Part shown: one piece after another, positions 1 to 8,494 of the stretch
How positions within the stretch are numbered: position 1 is the first letter of the stretch
Layout: each line of letters begins with the position of its first letter
From: Thermoleophilaceae bacterium
GTDB taxonomy: Bacteria > Actinomycetota > Thermoleophilia > Solirubrobacterales > Thermoleophilaceae
Length of the DNA: 64,000 nt
NCBI GenBank assembly: GCA_030448005.1
Contig: JAUJNT010000002.1
Span: forward strand, 126,603 to 190,602
Direction of reading: 5' to 3'
The notes under the pieces: model-generated
Told to the model about the DNA's origin: nothing
Seen by the model: the letters and a program-made list of their open reading frames with translations, nothing else
Databases searched by the model: none
Position numbers and translations under genes: made by a program

Positions 1-136
1 CGCCTTTCGCATCTCTCGCCACGGCGAAAAAGCAGTGCTCACCGACGAGCAACACCCCGGGTCAGACATCCACGAAAGCGGGTCGAGCGCCGACGCGTGC
101 TGAAGCCGCGCCAGCAGTTCGAGCGGATCACCGATC

Positions 137-531
137 GTGACCAAACAGCTCTCGCCGTGTCCGAGAGATCGTGCGCTCGCGCTGGCCGATGTGCACAAGG
201 CGCCGCGAACGGTCACCAGCCTCCACCGGCCGGTCGGCGAGGACGGCAGCACAGAGCTCGGCGACCTGCTGCCAAGCGATGAACGGGGACCCGGGGAGGA
301 GATCGACAGTGCCCTCCAGGGGAATGCCCTTCGATCCGCACTGGCGCGGCTCCCGGAGCGCGAGCGAGCGGTAATCGAGCTGCGGTTCGGCATCGGCGAT
401 CAAGAGCCGGCTACCCTGCGCGAGACAGGCTGGGTGGTCGGCCTCTCGTCGGAGGGTGTTAGGCGCCTGGAAGCGCGTGCGCTCAAGCGCCTGGCGGGCG
501 AGAGCGAGCTCGAGGCGGCCGCAGTGCCGCT
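137..531 (+). pseudogene. Sigma-70 factor C-terminal fragment (regions 3-4)
   Basis: The translation matches the second half of region 3 and region 4 of primary-type sigma factors. It contains VTSLHRPVGEDGSTELGDLL, then LPERERAVIELRFGIG, then a helix-turn-helix ending in GVRRLEARALKRL. Region 4 would contact the -35 element. Regions 1-2, needed for core binding and -10 melting, are absent: the frame is closed by a TGA at about 101-103 upstream and nothing sigma-like is visible in the other frames. No stop follows the domain in its own frame, whereas a TGA lies one frame over at 532-534, so a frameshift near the 3' end is likely. I read this as a 5'-truncated remnant inside a decayed element. 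It could be a start-of-window effect only if the true 5' end were rearranged. Confidence 0.6.
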
Positions 532-617
532 TGACAGCCGAGCCACGGGGCTACTTTTGTTGTCTCGTTGTCAGACGACAAGGTCGAGCGGATTAGCGGT
601 ACGCACCCGAGGGCAAG

Positions 618-1031
618 CTACGGCGCGCCCATCATGGCCCCGGCGCCGCCCATCGCCCCCCGGGTGGGCATCACAGGCGCCTGCGGCGGCTGTAGCGACA
701 TGGAGCGCTGTCCCATGCGGGCCTGCCGCTGCTGTTGGGCCATACGCTGCTGGCGCATCGACTGCTGTTGGCGAAGCTGTTCCTCAAGCGCCGCCTCCTC
801 CCGTCGCTCCTCCCGGCGCAGCCGCACCGCTTGAGCCCTGCGAGCCCGTTGACGGCGGCGGCTCGCCCGATCCGCCCGTGCACGCTCCAGGCGAGTCTCC
901 CGCGCAACAAGCGCCTGCTCGGCGCGCCTCTCCGTCGCCGCCTGCCGCTCGTCGCTCTGCGCCGAGTCGTTGCCACAGGCCGTCGGCGCCAAAGCGATTA
1001 CCGCCGCAAGTCCCACAAACAGACCCCGCAT
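618..1031 (-). CDS. Small charged lipoprotein, unknown function
   Basis: A 137-residue protein with a short basic start, a hydrophobic stretch and a lipobox-like end (LAPTAC followed by GND), so probably exported and lipid-anchored at the Cys near residue 19. The mature part (about residues 25-110) is extremely rich in Arg, Glu, Gln and Ala in a heptad-like pattern, predicting a long alpha-helix or coiled coil. The C-terminus is Gly/Met/Pro-rich. I do not recognise a family. The ATG at 1031 is supported by a -10-like TAGGCT ending 7 nt upstream. It is read against the sigma-factor fragment. Some of the Arg bias could come from GC-rich drift, so coding status is probable rather than certain. 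Confidence 0.55.
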   Translation of the reverse strand: MRGLFVGLAAVIALAPTACGNDSAQSDERQAATERRAEQALVARETRLERARADRASRRRQRARRAQAVRLRREERREEAALEEQLRQQQSMRQQRMAQQQRQARMGQRSMSLQPPQAPVMPTRGAMGGAGAMMGAP

Positions 1032-1038
1032 CCGCGCG

Positions 1039-1044
1039 AGCCTA
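1039..1044 (-). promoter_or_regulatory. -10 box TAGGCT for the lipoprotein gene
   Basis: TAGGCT on the minus strand ends 7 nt before the ATG at 1031, leaving no room for a ribosome binding site. This fits a leaderless mRNA. No convincing -35 was found. Confidence 0.35.
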
Positions 1045-1653
1045 CAGACCGCCGAGATTGCCGGCGCCAGCGCAACCCAACATCACGCAATTTGGCGCGA
1101 CGGCGTCTGCGGGTGGTGGTGCCCCGTAGTGTTTCGGAGCAGGCACCGGCGCCCCGCCGTCCTTTCCGTCGAGAAGCAGCACTGGGCGGATTGAGCAGGG
1201 GCTCCCTGTGGCGATGACGAAGGTCCGTGACGCGGGGTAGCTGGTCTAGGCCATGGATGCTGCGCCTCGGCCCCGAATCGCCTGAATACCGACTATCCCG
1301 AGGGTGGCCGCAGCGGCTATCAGCACGAGCTGCTCGTCGCCCCGCTCGGAGCGCTCCGTCCGAGCCGCTCGGCAAGGCCGCAGCCGACGACGGCGTCGAT
1401 GCACGTCGCGCCGACGCCGTCTCGCTCGAGCGTCCGCGAGAGCTCCGCGAGCGAGGCGCCAAACGCCGCGCTGGCGAGCGCCGCGCTCCTGCGCAGCCCG
1501 GGGAGCTCTGCTGCCTGCTCGCACGCCGCCACCAGGTCGCCCCCGTGACGCTCTTGATGCCGCGATAACGCGAGCGACGGTGATCGCCCCGACGCCGGGC
1601 TGGGCCCCGAGCGTGCGATCGAGCGGGCGTGTGTTGAGGACGTCGCCTACCGC
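1045..1653. other. Gene-free stretch, probably degraded
   Basis: No intact gene is visible. On the minus strand two overlapping frames look protein-like in succession: one around 1330-1530 with ordinary composition, and one around 1250-1330 ending in a hydrophobic helix (LVLIAAAATLGIVGIQ). This suggests a small frameshifted membrane-anchored protein that I cannot identify. The 5' part of the IS1182 transposase that should lie in 1400-1650 is missing. Confidence 0.4.
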
Positions 1654-2778
1654 GTGATCGCAGCGAACCAGCGTCCTGATCACTCGACGATCGCGCGCTT
1701 TCGCCGGCGCCACCAGGCCGCGCTCGCGGAGCTCTTCTCGGAGGTGCTCTGGCTCTGCGGCGAGGCGGGGCTGCTGCAGAGCGAGGTGATCGCCGTTGAC
1801 TCGACGAAGCTGCACGCGAACGCGAGCCGCGACCAGACCTCAGACTACGAGCGGATCGCGAAGGAGATGCTCGCCGAGGCGGACGCGGTTGACCGAGAGG
1901 AGGATGAGCGCTATGGCGAGGCGCGTGGCGACGAGCTGCCGCCGGAGCTCTCGACCCGCCATGGCCGCCAGGGGTGGCTGCGCGATGCAAAGCGCCGGCT
2001 CGACGAGCGCCGCGCCGAACAGGCAAAGCCGATTCCCCGCTCGCGTCCTGAGCGGCTGCGGGAGGCAAGGCGCCGGCTTGACGAGGAGCTCGCGACCGAG
2101 CGCGCCGCGAACGCCGCCTATGAGGACTACCGCGCGCACGGGAGGATGAAGAACGGGCGCCGTTTGGGAGCGCCACCAAAGCCCTACAAGGCGCCTGCCA
2201 TCCCGCAGGGAAAGATCAACCTGACCGACCCCGACTCGCGCTTGGTCAAGGCGATCCGCGGCTACATCCAGGGCTACAACGGACAGGCCGTCACAAACGA
2301 GCAGCAGATCGTGATCGCAGCAGAGCTCGCGCTCGAGTCGCCCGACTTCGGAAAGCTCGAGCCGATGGTCGCCACAGCACAGTCAGAGCTCGAGCGGGTC
2401 GGGGTCAGCGGCCCACCCGAGGTCGTGCTCGCAGACGCCGGCTACTGGCACCATGACCAGATCCAGGAGATCGTCAGCCGCGGCTCAACGGTGCTCGTCC
2501 CGCCCGACGCTCGCAACCGCAAGGGGCCTCGGCCGGGCTGGCTCGAAGGTCACTACGCGTTCATGCGCCGCGTGCTCGATACCGACGCAGGCAAGGCGCT
2601 CTACCGAAAACGGTCGGCGATGATCGAGCCCATATTCGGATAGACGAAGTTCAACCGGCGGATCGACCGCTTCCAACGCCGCGGAAGATCGGCGTGCCGC
2701 TCGGAATGGCGGCTAATCACCGCCACCCACAACCTCCTGAAGCTCCACCGCCACCAGATCGACCTAGCGGCCGCCTGA
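1654..2778 (+). pseudogene. IS1182-family transposase, truncated and amber-interrupted
   Basis: Homologous to IS1182/IS5-group DDE transposases. Visible parts are a DUF772-type end (AANQRPDHSTIARFRRRH), the first catalytic Asp region (EVIAVDSTKLHANAS), a long charged linker, and the second core segment (VVLADAGYWHHDQIQEI). In-frame residues ERAIERACVEDVAYR continue upstream of 1654 but stop at a TGA at 1546-1548, so roughly the first 80 residues are lost. At 2641-2643 a TAG interrupts EPIFG-TKFNRRIDRFQRRG, where relatives typically have Gln (CAG). The frame then continues to a natural end, ...LITATHNLLKLHRHQID, and a TGA at 2776-2778. A single C-to-T change explains the amber. No terminal inverted repeats were found by eye. 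The element is certainly inactive. Confidence 0.85.
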
Positions 2779-3082
2779 GCGGTCGCGGCCGACCCACCTC
2801 GCTTTCTTCGCCGAGCTGTTTCTGCTGTCGGGGCGACGACCGCACCGAGGTCAGATCCCTTTGCGCAACAGCCACGTGCAGGAGGAGGAGCGACGCCGGG
2901 CGCTCCTGCTTGCGCGAAGAAGAGCACTCCGCGTCGACGGCGGCCGACGACGCGGAGGCACGGGAAGCCGCCGGAACCCGGCGTACTAGCGACCGCTCGC
3001 TTCGCGGCCGCCCCGGAGCCCGGCCGCAGCGCCCCCATACCCATCGGTCGCCCCAACAGCAACCCATTTCCGCCCACGCGCG
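2779..3082. other. Gene-free stretch between transposase and integrase remnants
   Basis: About 300 bases between two broken mobile-element genes. I see no coding pattern in any frame and no hairpin worth naming. It is probably decayed element DNA. Confidence 0.4.
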
Positions 3083-3463
3083 GTGGACCTGATCCGGCCG
3101 CTCAAGCAGGACCTCGCCGAGTACCGCCTCGCGATGGGCCGCCCGAGCTGGGGGCCGCTGTTCGCGCGCCGGGACGGCGAGCCGTGGCGGATCACCGACG
3201 TGAACAACTGGCGCCGGCGCGTCTGGCACCCCGCGCGGGAGCGCGCGGGCGTCGAGCTGCTGCCGCCCTACGACCTCCGGCACGCCTTCGCGTCGCTCCA
3301 GATTCGCGCCGGAATCTCGCTCCCCGAGCTGGCCGAGCAGATGGGTCACTCGCCGCAGATGACCCTCTTGACCTACACCCATGTGATGCGCGAACTGAAG
3401 AGTCAACCGGCGTTTCTGAGAAGCGAGCGCAGAAACGTCAGACATCCCTGCAAACAGCGACAA
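3083..3463 (+). pseudogene. Tyrosine recombinase (integrase) C-terminal fragment
   Basis: Matches the C-terminal catalytic half of phage-type integrases: PYDLRHAFASLQIRAG (box II Arg), then AEQMGHSPQMTLLTYTHV, with the box III His and the nucleophile-region Tyr. The N-terminal DNA-binding and core-binding domains, including the first catalytic Arg, are missing, and no stop codon occurs before the tRNA gene begins. The fragment runs into the 3' end of tRNA-Phe, the classical attachment site of such elements. The original element therefore presumably extended leftwards and has since been largely deleted. Confidence 0.75.
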
Positions 3464-3536
3464 TGGCGAGGGCCGGAATCGAACCGGCGACACCACGATT
3501 TTCAGTCGTGTGCTCTACCAACTGAGCTACCTCGCC
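3464..3536 (-). tRNA. tRNA-Phe (GAA)
   Basis: Minus-strand cloverleaf. The acceptor stem is GGCGAGG paired with CCTCGCC plus discriminator A. The D arm contains AGCTCAGTTGGTAGAGC, the anticodon loop CTGAAAA gives anticodon GAA, and the T arm is GCCGG-TTCGATT-CCGGC. It is 73 nt long and CCA is not encoded. The 3' end (3464) abuts the integrase remnant, marking a used attB site. Confidence 0.97.
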
Positions 3537-3577
3537 GAGGGCGGGGGATGCTAGCGCCGAGGGCCAAAAACCTCCGC

Positions 3578-3583
3578 TAGACT
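3578..3583 (+). promoter_or_regulatory. -10 box TAGACT for the DUF3352 gene
   Basis: TAGACT lies 10 nt before the ATG at 3594. No Shine-Dalgarno sequence is visible in between, so the mRNA is leaderless or nearly so. Confidence 0.35.
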
Positions 3584-3593
3584 GCCGCCGCCT

Positions 3594-5099
3594 ATGCGCC
3601 AATTGCCTGCGAAGGTCACGGTCCTGGGCGTAGCCTGCGCCTGGCTTCTGGCGCTCGGCGGTTGCGGCGGGTCTGGCGACGACGCCGCAAGCCCGCTGGA
3701 CAACGCCCTCGGCTACCTGCCCGAGGACGCGCCGCTCGTGGCCGCCATCGACACGGACGTCGAGGGTGACCAGTACGAGGCGATCGGCAAGATCGTGGAC
3801 AAGTTCCCGTTCAGGGATGCCGTCAGGGATGCGGTCAGGGAGCTCGTCGAGGACGAGGGCGGGGACTACGAGGACATCAAGCCCGTGCTGGGCAACCAGT
3901 TCGTGGTGGGGGCGAGCGACACGCGAGCACTCACCGGCGGCTCCAGGGACGAGGACTTCGTCGGGGCGCTACAGGCAAAGAGCCAGGAGAAGCTCGAAGA
4001 GGCGGTGAAGGCCGACAAGTCCAAGGCGGACGGCGAGAAGAACGGCGCGAAGCTCTACAAGGACGACGACGGCGACGCCTTCGCCATCAAGGAGGACGTA
4101 CTGATCGTGGCCGGCTCCAAGCGGCTCCTCGAAAAGGCGCTCGAGCAGCGCGAGGCCGATGATCGCCTGACCGAGGACGCGTTCGACAAGGCCACGGAGG
4201 AGCTTCCCAAGGACGCCCTGCTGCGGGTCTCCGGGGATCTCCGGGAGCTGCTCACCTCCGACCCGGAGACCAAGGAGGCGCGCAGGGTGAAGTGGGTGGA
4301 TGCCCTGCGCACCTTCGGTGCCACGGTGTCCTTCGAGGACGACGAGGCCAACGTGGACTTTCGCCTGAGGACCGACTCGGACGAGCTCACCGAGAAGGAC
4401 CTGCCGCTCGCCGCCGGCTCGCAGAGCCCCTCAATCGTGGACCGGGCCGGTGAGATCGCGGCGTCTGTCAGGGACCCCACGCAGATCGTCGACTTCGCCG
4501 AGAGGGCCGCGCAGGCGATCGACCCGAGCGGCTTCGGCGACTACGCCCAGGCCAAGCGGACGATCGAGAAGCAGCTTGATCTGAGCATCGAGAACGACCT
4601 GCTCGACCAGCTCGAGGGCGACCTGGCCGTCACCTTGCGGGTGGATGGCAAGTTCGGCGCCCGCTCGAAGGTCAAGGACCCCGGCCGGTTCGACAAGACG
4701 CTGGCCAAGCTGGGCAAGGTGCTCCCCGACGTGGCCAAGAGCGCGACGGGCGGGTCGGTCGGCTACGCCAAGCCCAAGCGGGGCGGAGACTTCTACGCCC
4801 TGGCCACCGCGGACGGGGACAGCGTGGTCTACGGGGTGGTCGACGGCGTGTTCGTGCTGGCCAACGACCCGAGGACGGCTGGGCAGCTCTCGACCGCGGA
4901 CACGAAGATGGTGCCCGGCGCAGCGGGCTCGGTCGTGGTGAACGCCGACGCCGCCCAGCTGGTGCAGCAGCTTCTCGGCCAGCTCGGAGGATCAGGGCTG
5001 GCGGGCGCGGTCGTGACCGGCCCGCTCGGAGATCTGACCGGCTCGATGTCGGCGGAGACCTCGGGCCTGACCGGCAACTTCACGCTCAACTTCAAGTAG
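3594..5099 (+). CDS. DUF3352-family lipoprotein
   Basis: A 501-residue secreted lipoprotein. The signal peptide (about residues 1-24) ends in a lipobox (ALGGC, Cys about residue 24). It is followed by LDNALGYLPEDAPLVAAIDTD, the typical opening of DUF3352 proteins, whose members repeatedly use a YLP-D-P-xx-xD motif. The remainder alternates hydrophilic helices with beta segments and closes with a hydrophobic strand (GNFTLNFK). Function is unknown. The family is common in high-GC Actinobacteria and Chloroflexi and is thought to be surface-exposed. The ATG at 3594 gives a well-formed signal peptide. The 3' end overlaps the convergent M23 peptidase gene by 8 bp. Confidence 0.85.
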   Translation: MRQLPAKVTVLGVACAWLLALGGCGGSGDDAASPLDNALGYLPEDAPLVAAIDTDVEGDQYEAIGKIVDKFPFRDAVRDAVRELVEDEGGDYEDIKPVLGNQFVVGASDTRALTGGSRDEDFVGALQAKSQEKLEEAVKADKSKADGEKNGAKLYKDDDGDAFAIKEDVLIVAGSKRLLEKALEQREADDRLTEDAFDKATEELPKDALLRVSGDLRELLTSDPETKEARRVKWVDALRTFGATVSFEDDEANVDFRLRTDSDELTEKDLPLAAGSQSPSIVDRAGEIAASVRDPTQIVDFAERAAQAIDPSGFGDYAQAKRTIEKQLDLSIENDLLDQLEGDLAVTLRVDGKFGARSKVKDPGRFDKTLAKLGKVLPDVAKSATGGSVGYAKPKRGGDFYALATADGDSVVYGVVDGVFVLANDPRTAGQLSTADTKMVPGAAGSVVVNADAAQLVQQLLGQLGGSGLAGAVVTGPLGDLTGSMSAETSGLTGNFTLNFK

Positions 5100-6054
5100 C
5101 GGGCTCCCACGCACGCAGCAGCGGCAGCGGGTCCACCGGCCGGCCGCCGCTGTACCAGCCTGCGCCCGTCCACACCTCGAAGTGCAGGTGGGCTCCCGAG
5201 GAGCGGCCGGTGTTGCCCACCTCCCCGATCCGCTGCCCCGTGTGGACGGCCTGGCCCTCGCGCACGGGGATCGAGCCGGTTCGAAGGTGCATGAAGACGT
5301 AGTCACGCTGCTCGCCGGCTCCGTCGAGCACCACGTAGTGCCCGGCGCCGGCAGCCTGATACTGCACCGCCTTCACCACCCCGCCCCGCGGCGCGAGAAC
5401 CACGGTTCCCTCTTCGGCCGTGAGGTCCTGGCCCTGATGGGTGTGGCCCTTCCGCCCGGCGCCGAAGCGGGCGCCGGCGCCGCCGTAGCTGAACGGGCCG
5501 GCGAGCGGGAAGCGGTGGTGGAGCACCAACAGATCGCCGGTCGAGCTGATTCCCGCCCCGCGGCGAAGGCGCCGCCCGCGGGCGTCCCGGGCTGAGATAC
5601 GAAGGCGGTAGGAGCCCTCGGGCAGGATGCCGGCCTCGCGCCCGGTCATCAGCACGGCCTCATCGCGCCCCGCCGGGCGGGGGCCGAGCCGGATCCTGCC
5701 GGCCGGCTTCCGGACGCCGCGCGGGGTGATCGTGATGCGCACGTCGGCAAGTCGCGTCCGGCTCCTGATCCGAAAGCGCACCCGGGCGGGCCGCCCATAG
5801 ACATAGAGAGATGGGCGGCGGAGGCTGAATGCCGCGAGCACCGGGCCGCTCGGGCGTCGGCGCGCCGGCCGGCGCCTGGCGGGCGCCCTGCGGTCTCTGC
5901 CATTCCGTCCGCGGTCGACATACGGCGTCCCGCCCCCCTGGGCGGAGGCAGAGGCGCCGGCGGGCGCCGCCGCTCCCCCGCTGGAGGCCTCGGCAGCGGA
6001 TACCGGCAGGGCGGATGCTGCCAGGACGCAGAGGGAGGCGAGCAAGTGCCGCAC
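5092..6054 (-). CDS. Secreted M23 (LytM-type) metallopeptidase
   Basis: A zinc peptidoglycan endopeptidase homologue, exported. The signal peptide is VRHLLASLCVLAASALPVSA. A low-complexity Ala/Gly/Arg segment and an Ig-like beta domain follow, then the C-terminal M23 domain. Zinc ligands are visible as GHTHQGQDL (H-x3-D) and HLHFEVW (HxH). The C-terminus GRPVDPLPLLRAW is typical of M23 proteins. The GTG at 6054 gives the best signal peptide. An in-frame TTG at 6090 would add 12 Arg/Pro-rich residues. It is expected to act in the cell envelope during wall remodelling. It converges with, and overlaps, the DUF3352 gene. Confidence 0.9.
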   Translation of the reverse strand: MRHLLASLCVLAASALPVSAAEASSGGAAAPAGASASAQGGGTPYVDRGRNGRDRRAPARRRPARRRPSGPVLAAFSLRRPSLYVYGRPARVRFRIRSRTRLADVRITITPRGVRKPAGRIRLGPRPAGRDEAVLMTGREAGILPEGSYRLRISARDARGRRLRRGAGISSTGDLLVLHHRFPLAGPFSYGGAGARFGAGRKGHTHQGQDLTAEEGTVVLAPRGGVVKAVQYQAAGAGHYVVLDGAGEQRDYVFMHLRTGSIPVREGQAVHTGQRIGEVGNTGRSSGAHLHFEVWTGAGWYSGGRPVDPLPLLRAWEPAT

Positions 6055-6117
6055 AGGGCAAGGGTTCGGCCGCGACCCCCGCGAGGTCAAGCGGGTGCAA
6101 GCCCGCGTGCACCCGGG

Positions 6118-8397
6118 TCAGCCGGCGTCCAGGCGGGTGAGCACCTCGAGCGCGCCGTTCTTGTTGAGCGGCTCGTTGAGGTTCCCGCACTTCGGCGACT
6201 GCACGCACGACGGGCACCCCGACCGGCACGGGCACTCCGAGATCAGCCGGATGGCGTCTGTGACCAGCCGCTCGAACCGCGCGAATCCGACCCGGGTGAT
6301 GCCCACGCCGCCCGGGTGGCCGTCATAGATGAAGATCGTGGGCCGCCCGGTCTGGGAGTGGAAGGCGGTCGACAGCCCGCCGATGTCCCAGCGGTCGCAC
6401 ATGGCGATCAGTGGCAGCACGGCGATCTGTGCGTGCTCGGCCGCGTGCAGCGAGCCCTGGAGCACGTCGAGGGGGAAGTCCTCGGCGAGGGCCTGCGCGG
6501 GCAGCTCGTACCAGAGCGCCTGGGTCACGAAGCGCTCCTCGGGCAGGTCGAGCGCGATCAGGTCGAGCACCTCGTGGTCGGCCACCCGCTTGCGCTGGAA
6601 GGCGCTCACCTGCTCGGTCACCGACACCATTCCGAAGGAGAGCGGAACACCCGACACCTCGCGGGTCTCGAAGATGCGCTCGATGAAGGTGTCGATCTCC
6701 TTCTTGGGCTGGGTGTACCAGTCCCCGCTGAAAGGGGCCACCAGCGCCCGGCGGCCCCCCAGGTCCAGCTCGCTGACCTCGTAGGAGCGGCCCATGTGAA
6801 GGTAGACAGCCCCGGGATGGACCGCAGAGTGCGCGCGCGCGGTCTCCACCGTGCCGATGATCTCCCCGGCCTCGGTCTCCGCGATCGCCACGGAGTCGGG
6901 CGACGCCGAGCGCAGGGCGATCCGGGCCGCTGGGAAGCCCTCGCCGCGGGGCAGGTAGCGCCCTGCCCGTTCCCGCAGCTGGCCGAGCTTGACCAGCCTG
7001 TCCGCGGAGCGCTGCCAGCCCTCTCCGAAGAACTCTTCGTCGCCCGGCGTCAGCGGCAGCTCATAGGCGGCCGCGCACAGGTGGGCCAGGTGGATCTCCT
7101 CGGACTCGTGGTCGAGGATGGCCGACTCCACCGGCCGGCCGAGGAACTCCTCGGGATGCCGGCAGAAGAACTGATCGAGGGCGTCGGCTCCCGCCACGTA
7201 GAGGGCGAGTCCGGTGCCCCGCCGTCCGGCGCGCCCCCACATCTGGCGCAGGCTTGCCACCGTCCCGGGGAAGGTCACGCAGATCGCCGCGTCGAGCGAG
7301 CCGATGTCGATCCCGAGCTCCAGGGCGTCGGTCGCCACCACCGCGAGCAGGTCGCCGTCCACCAGGCGCCCCTCGATCTCGCGCCGCTGGCTCGGCGTGT
7401 AGCCGGCGCGGTAGGGCGAGATCCGCTCGGCCAGGTCCGCCCGGCCGCGCTCCTCGAGGCGCAGGCGCGTGAACTTCAGTATCAGCTCGATCCCGCGCCG
7501 GGACTTGAGGAAGCAGATCGTCCGCACATCGCGCTCCACGAGATCGGCAAGCAGGTCGGCGGCCTCCGCCAGCGGGGAGGCCCGTGCCCCGGTGCACTCG
7601 TCAACGAGCGGGGGGTTCCACATGGCGATCCGGCGCTCGGCCCGGGGCGCGCCGTCACGGTCGACCAGGGCGACCTCGCAGCCGGTCAGTCGCTCGGCCA
7701 GCTCGACGGGGTTCGCGATCGTCGCGCTCGTGAGCAGGAAGCGCGGCTCGGTGCCGTAGGCCAGCGCGAGCCGGCGGAGGCGGCGCAGCACGTTTGCCAC
7801 GTGGGAGCCGAAGACGCCTCGGTAGACGTGGGCCTCATCGACCACGATCCAGGCCAGGTTGGCCAGCATGTCGCCCCACTTCGCGTGGTTGGGCATGATG
7901 CCCACGTGCAGCATGTCCGGGTTCGTGAGGATCAGGTTCGAACGCGCCCGCACTGCCTTCCGCTCCTCGTACGGCGTGTCCCCGTCGTAGATCGCCGGCC
8001 GCAGGTAGCGCAGCCTCAGCGCGTGCAGCGCCCTCGCCTGGTCCTGGGCCAGCGCCTTCGTGGGGTAGAGATAGAGCGCCCGTGCGGACCGGTCATGCGC
8101 GAGGGTGTCGAGCACCGGCAGGTTGAAGGCCAGTGACTTGCCGCTCGCCGTGGCAGTGGTGACGATCGTGTGGCCCTCGTAGGCCGACGCCAGGGTGTCT
8201 GCCTGGTGGGCGTACAGGGCCTCGATGCCGGCCCCGGCGAGTGCTTCGCGCAGCTCGGGGTGCAGCGTTTCGGGCAGCGGCTCGAGCAGTGCCTCCTGCG
8301 GGCGCGCGCGCGCGCGCGCCACGAGTTGCTCTCCCTCACCGCGCTCGAGCAACGGCTCCCAGGGCATCTCCTTCGGTGCGACGGCCACGCTCGCCAT
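6118..8397 (-). CDS. DEAD/DEAH-box helicase with DUF1998 (MrfA/YprA-like)
   Basis: A 759-residue superfamily 2 DNA helicase of the MrfA/Hrq1 type. Visible parts in order: Q-like region (LYAHQADTL), motif I (TATASGKSLAF, about 81-91), motif II (VVDEAH, about 187), motif III (LTSATIANP), motif IV-VI region with QMWGRAGRRG, then a C-terminal DUF1998 domain. That domain ends in four cysteines (CPCRSGCPSC...KCGN), which in MrfA bind zinc. MrfA in Bacillus subtilis acts with MrfB in excision of mitomycin adducts; no MrfB homologue is seen here. The ATG at 8397 suits the length of the family. A (GC)n run at about 8304-8320 encodes an Arg/Ala repeat near the N-terminus. Confidence 0.9.
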   Translation of the reverse strand: MASVAVAPKEMPWEPLLERGEGEQLVARARARPQEALLEPLPETLHPELREALAGAGIEALYAHQADTLASAYEGHTIVTTATASGKSLAFNLPVLDTLAHDRSARALYLYPTKALAQDQARALHALRLRYLRPAIYDGDTPYEERKAVRARSNLILTNPDMLHVGIMPNHAKWGDMLANLAWIVVDEAHVYRGVFGSHVANVLRRLRRLALAYGTEPRFLLTSATIANPVELAERLTGCEVALVDRDGAPRAERRIAMWNPPLVDECTGARASPLAEAADLLADLVERDVRTICFLKSRRGIELILKFTRLRLEERGRADLAERISPYRAGYTPSQRREIEGRLVDGDLLAVVATDALELGIDIGSLDAAICVTFPGTVASLRQMWGRAGRRGTGLALYVAGADALDQFFCRHPEEFLGRPVESAILDHESEEIHLAHLCAAAYELPLTPGDEEFFGEGWQRSADRLVKLGQLRERAGRYLPRGEGFPAARIALRSASPDSVAIAETEAGEIIGTVETARAHSAVHPGAVYLHMGRSYEVSELDLGGRRALVAPFSGDWYTQPKKEIDTFIERIFETREVSGVPLSFGMVSVTEQVSAFQRKRVADHEVLDLIALDLPEERFVTQALWYELPAQALAEDFPLDVLQGSLHAAEHAQIAVLPLIAMCDRWDIGGLSTAFHSQTGRPTIFIYDGHPGGVGITRVGFARFERLVTDAIRLISECPCRSGCPSCVQSPKCGNLNEPLNKNGALEVLTRLDAG

Positions 8398-8479
8398 GGT
8401 GGCACGCGGTGAGGCCCTTCACTGGTGATCGTCGCGGTGCCACGGTCTCTCCGCCCTCGGCGCGGGAAAAACGGTTCGG

Positions 8480-8485
8480 CATAGT
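8480..8485 (+). promoter_or_regulatory. -10-like CATAGT for gpgS
   Basis: CATAGT (one mismatch to TANNNT) ends 9 nt before the GTG at 8495. There is no purine-rich SD in the gap, which fits a leaderless start. Confidence 0.3.
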
Positions 8486-8494
8486 TCGGGCAGC

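Noticed and set aside
1320..1532. Minus-strand frame with ordinary protein composition followed by a hydrophobic end in another frame
   Set aside because: No homology I can name and a frameshift is required; kept only as a note on the gap.
1560..1640. Minus-strand GVGAITVARVIA resembling an IS110-type transposase motif
   Set aside because: The same bases encode the clearly better IS1182 match on the plus strand.
2641..2643. Possible suppressed amber or recoded codon in the transposase
   Set aside because: The selenocysteine machinery here reads UGA, not UAG, no pyrrolysine genes are seen, and the gene is truncated anyway.
6046..8136. A very long plus-strand open frame antisense to the helicase gene
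   Set aside because: High-GC shadow of the helicase codons; no domains, and its composition mirrors the real gene.
8304..8320. Alternating (GC)n run as a Z-DNA or regulatory element
   Set aside because: Explained by Arg/Ala codons in the helicase N-terminus; a similar short run lies in the sir gene.
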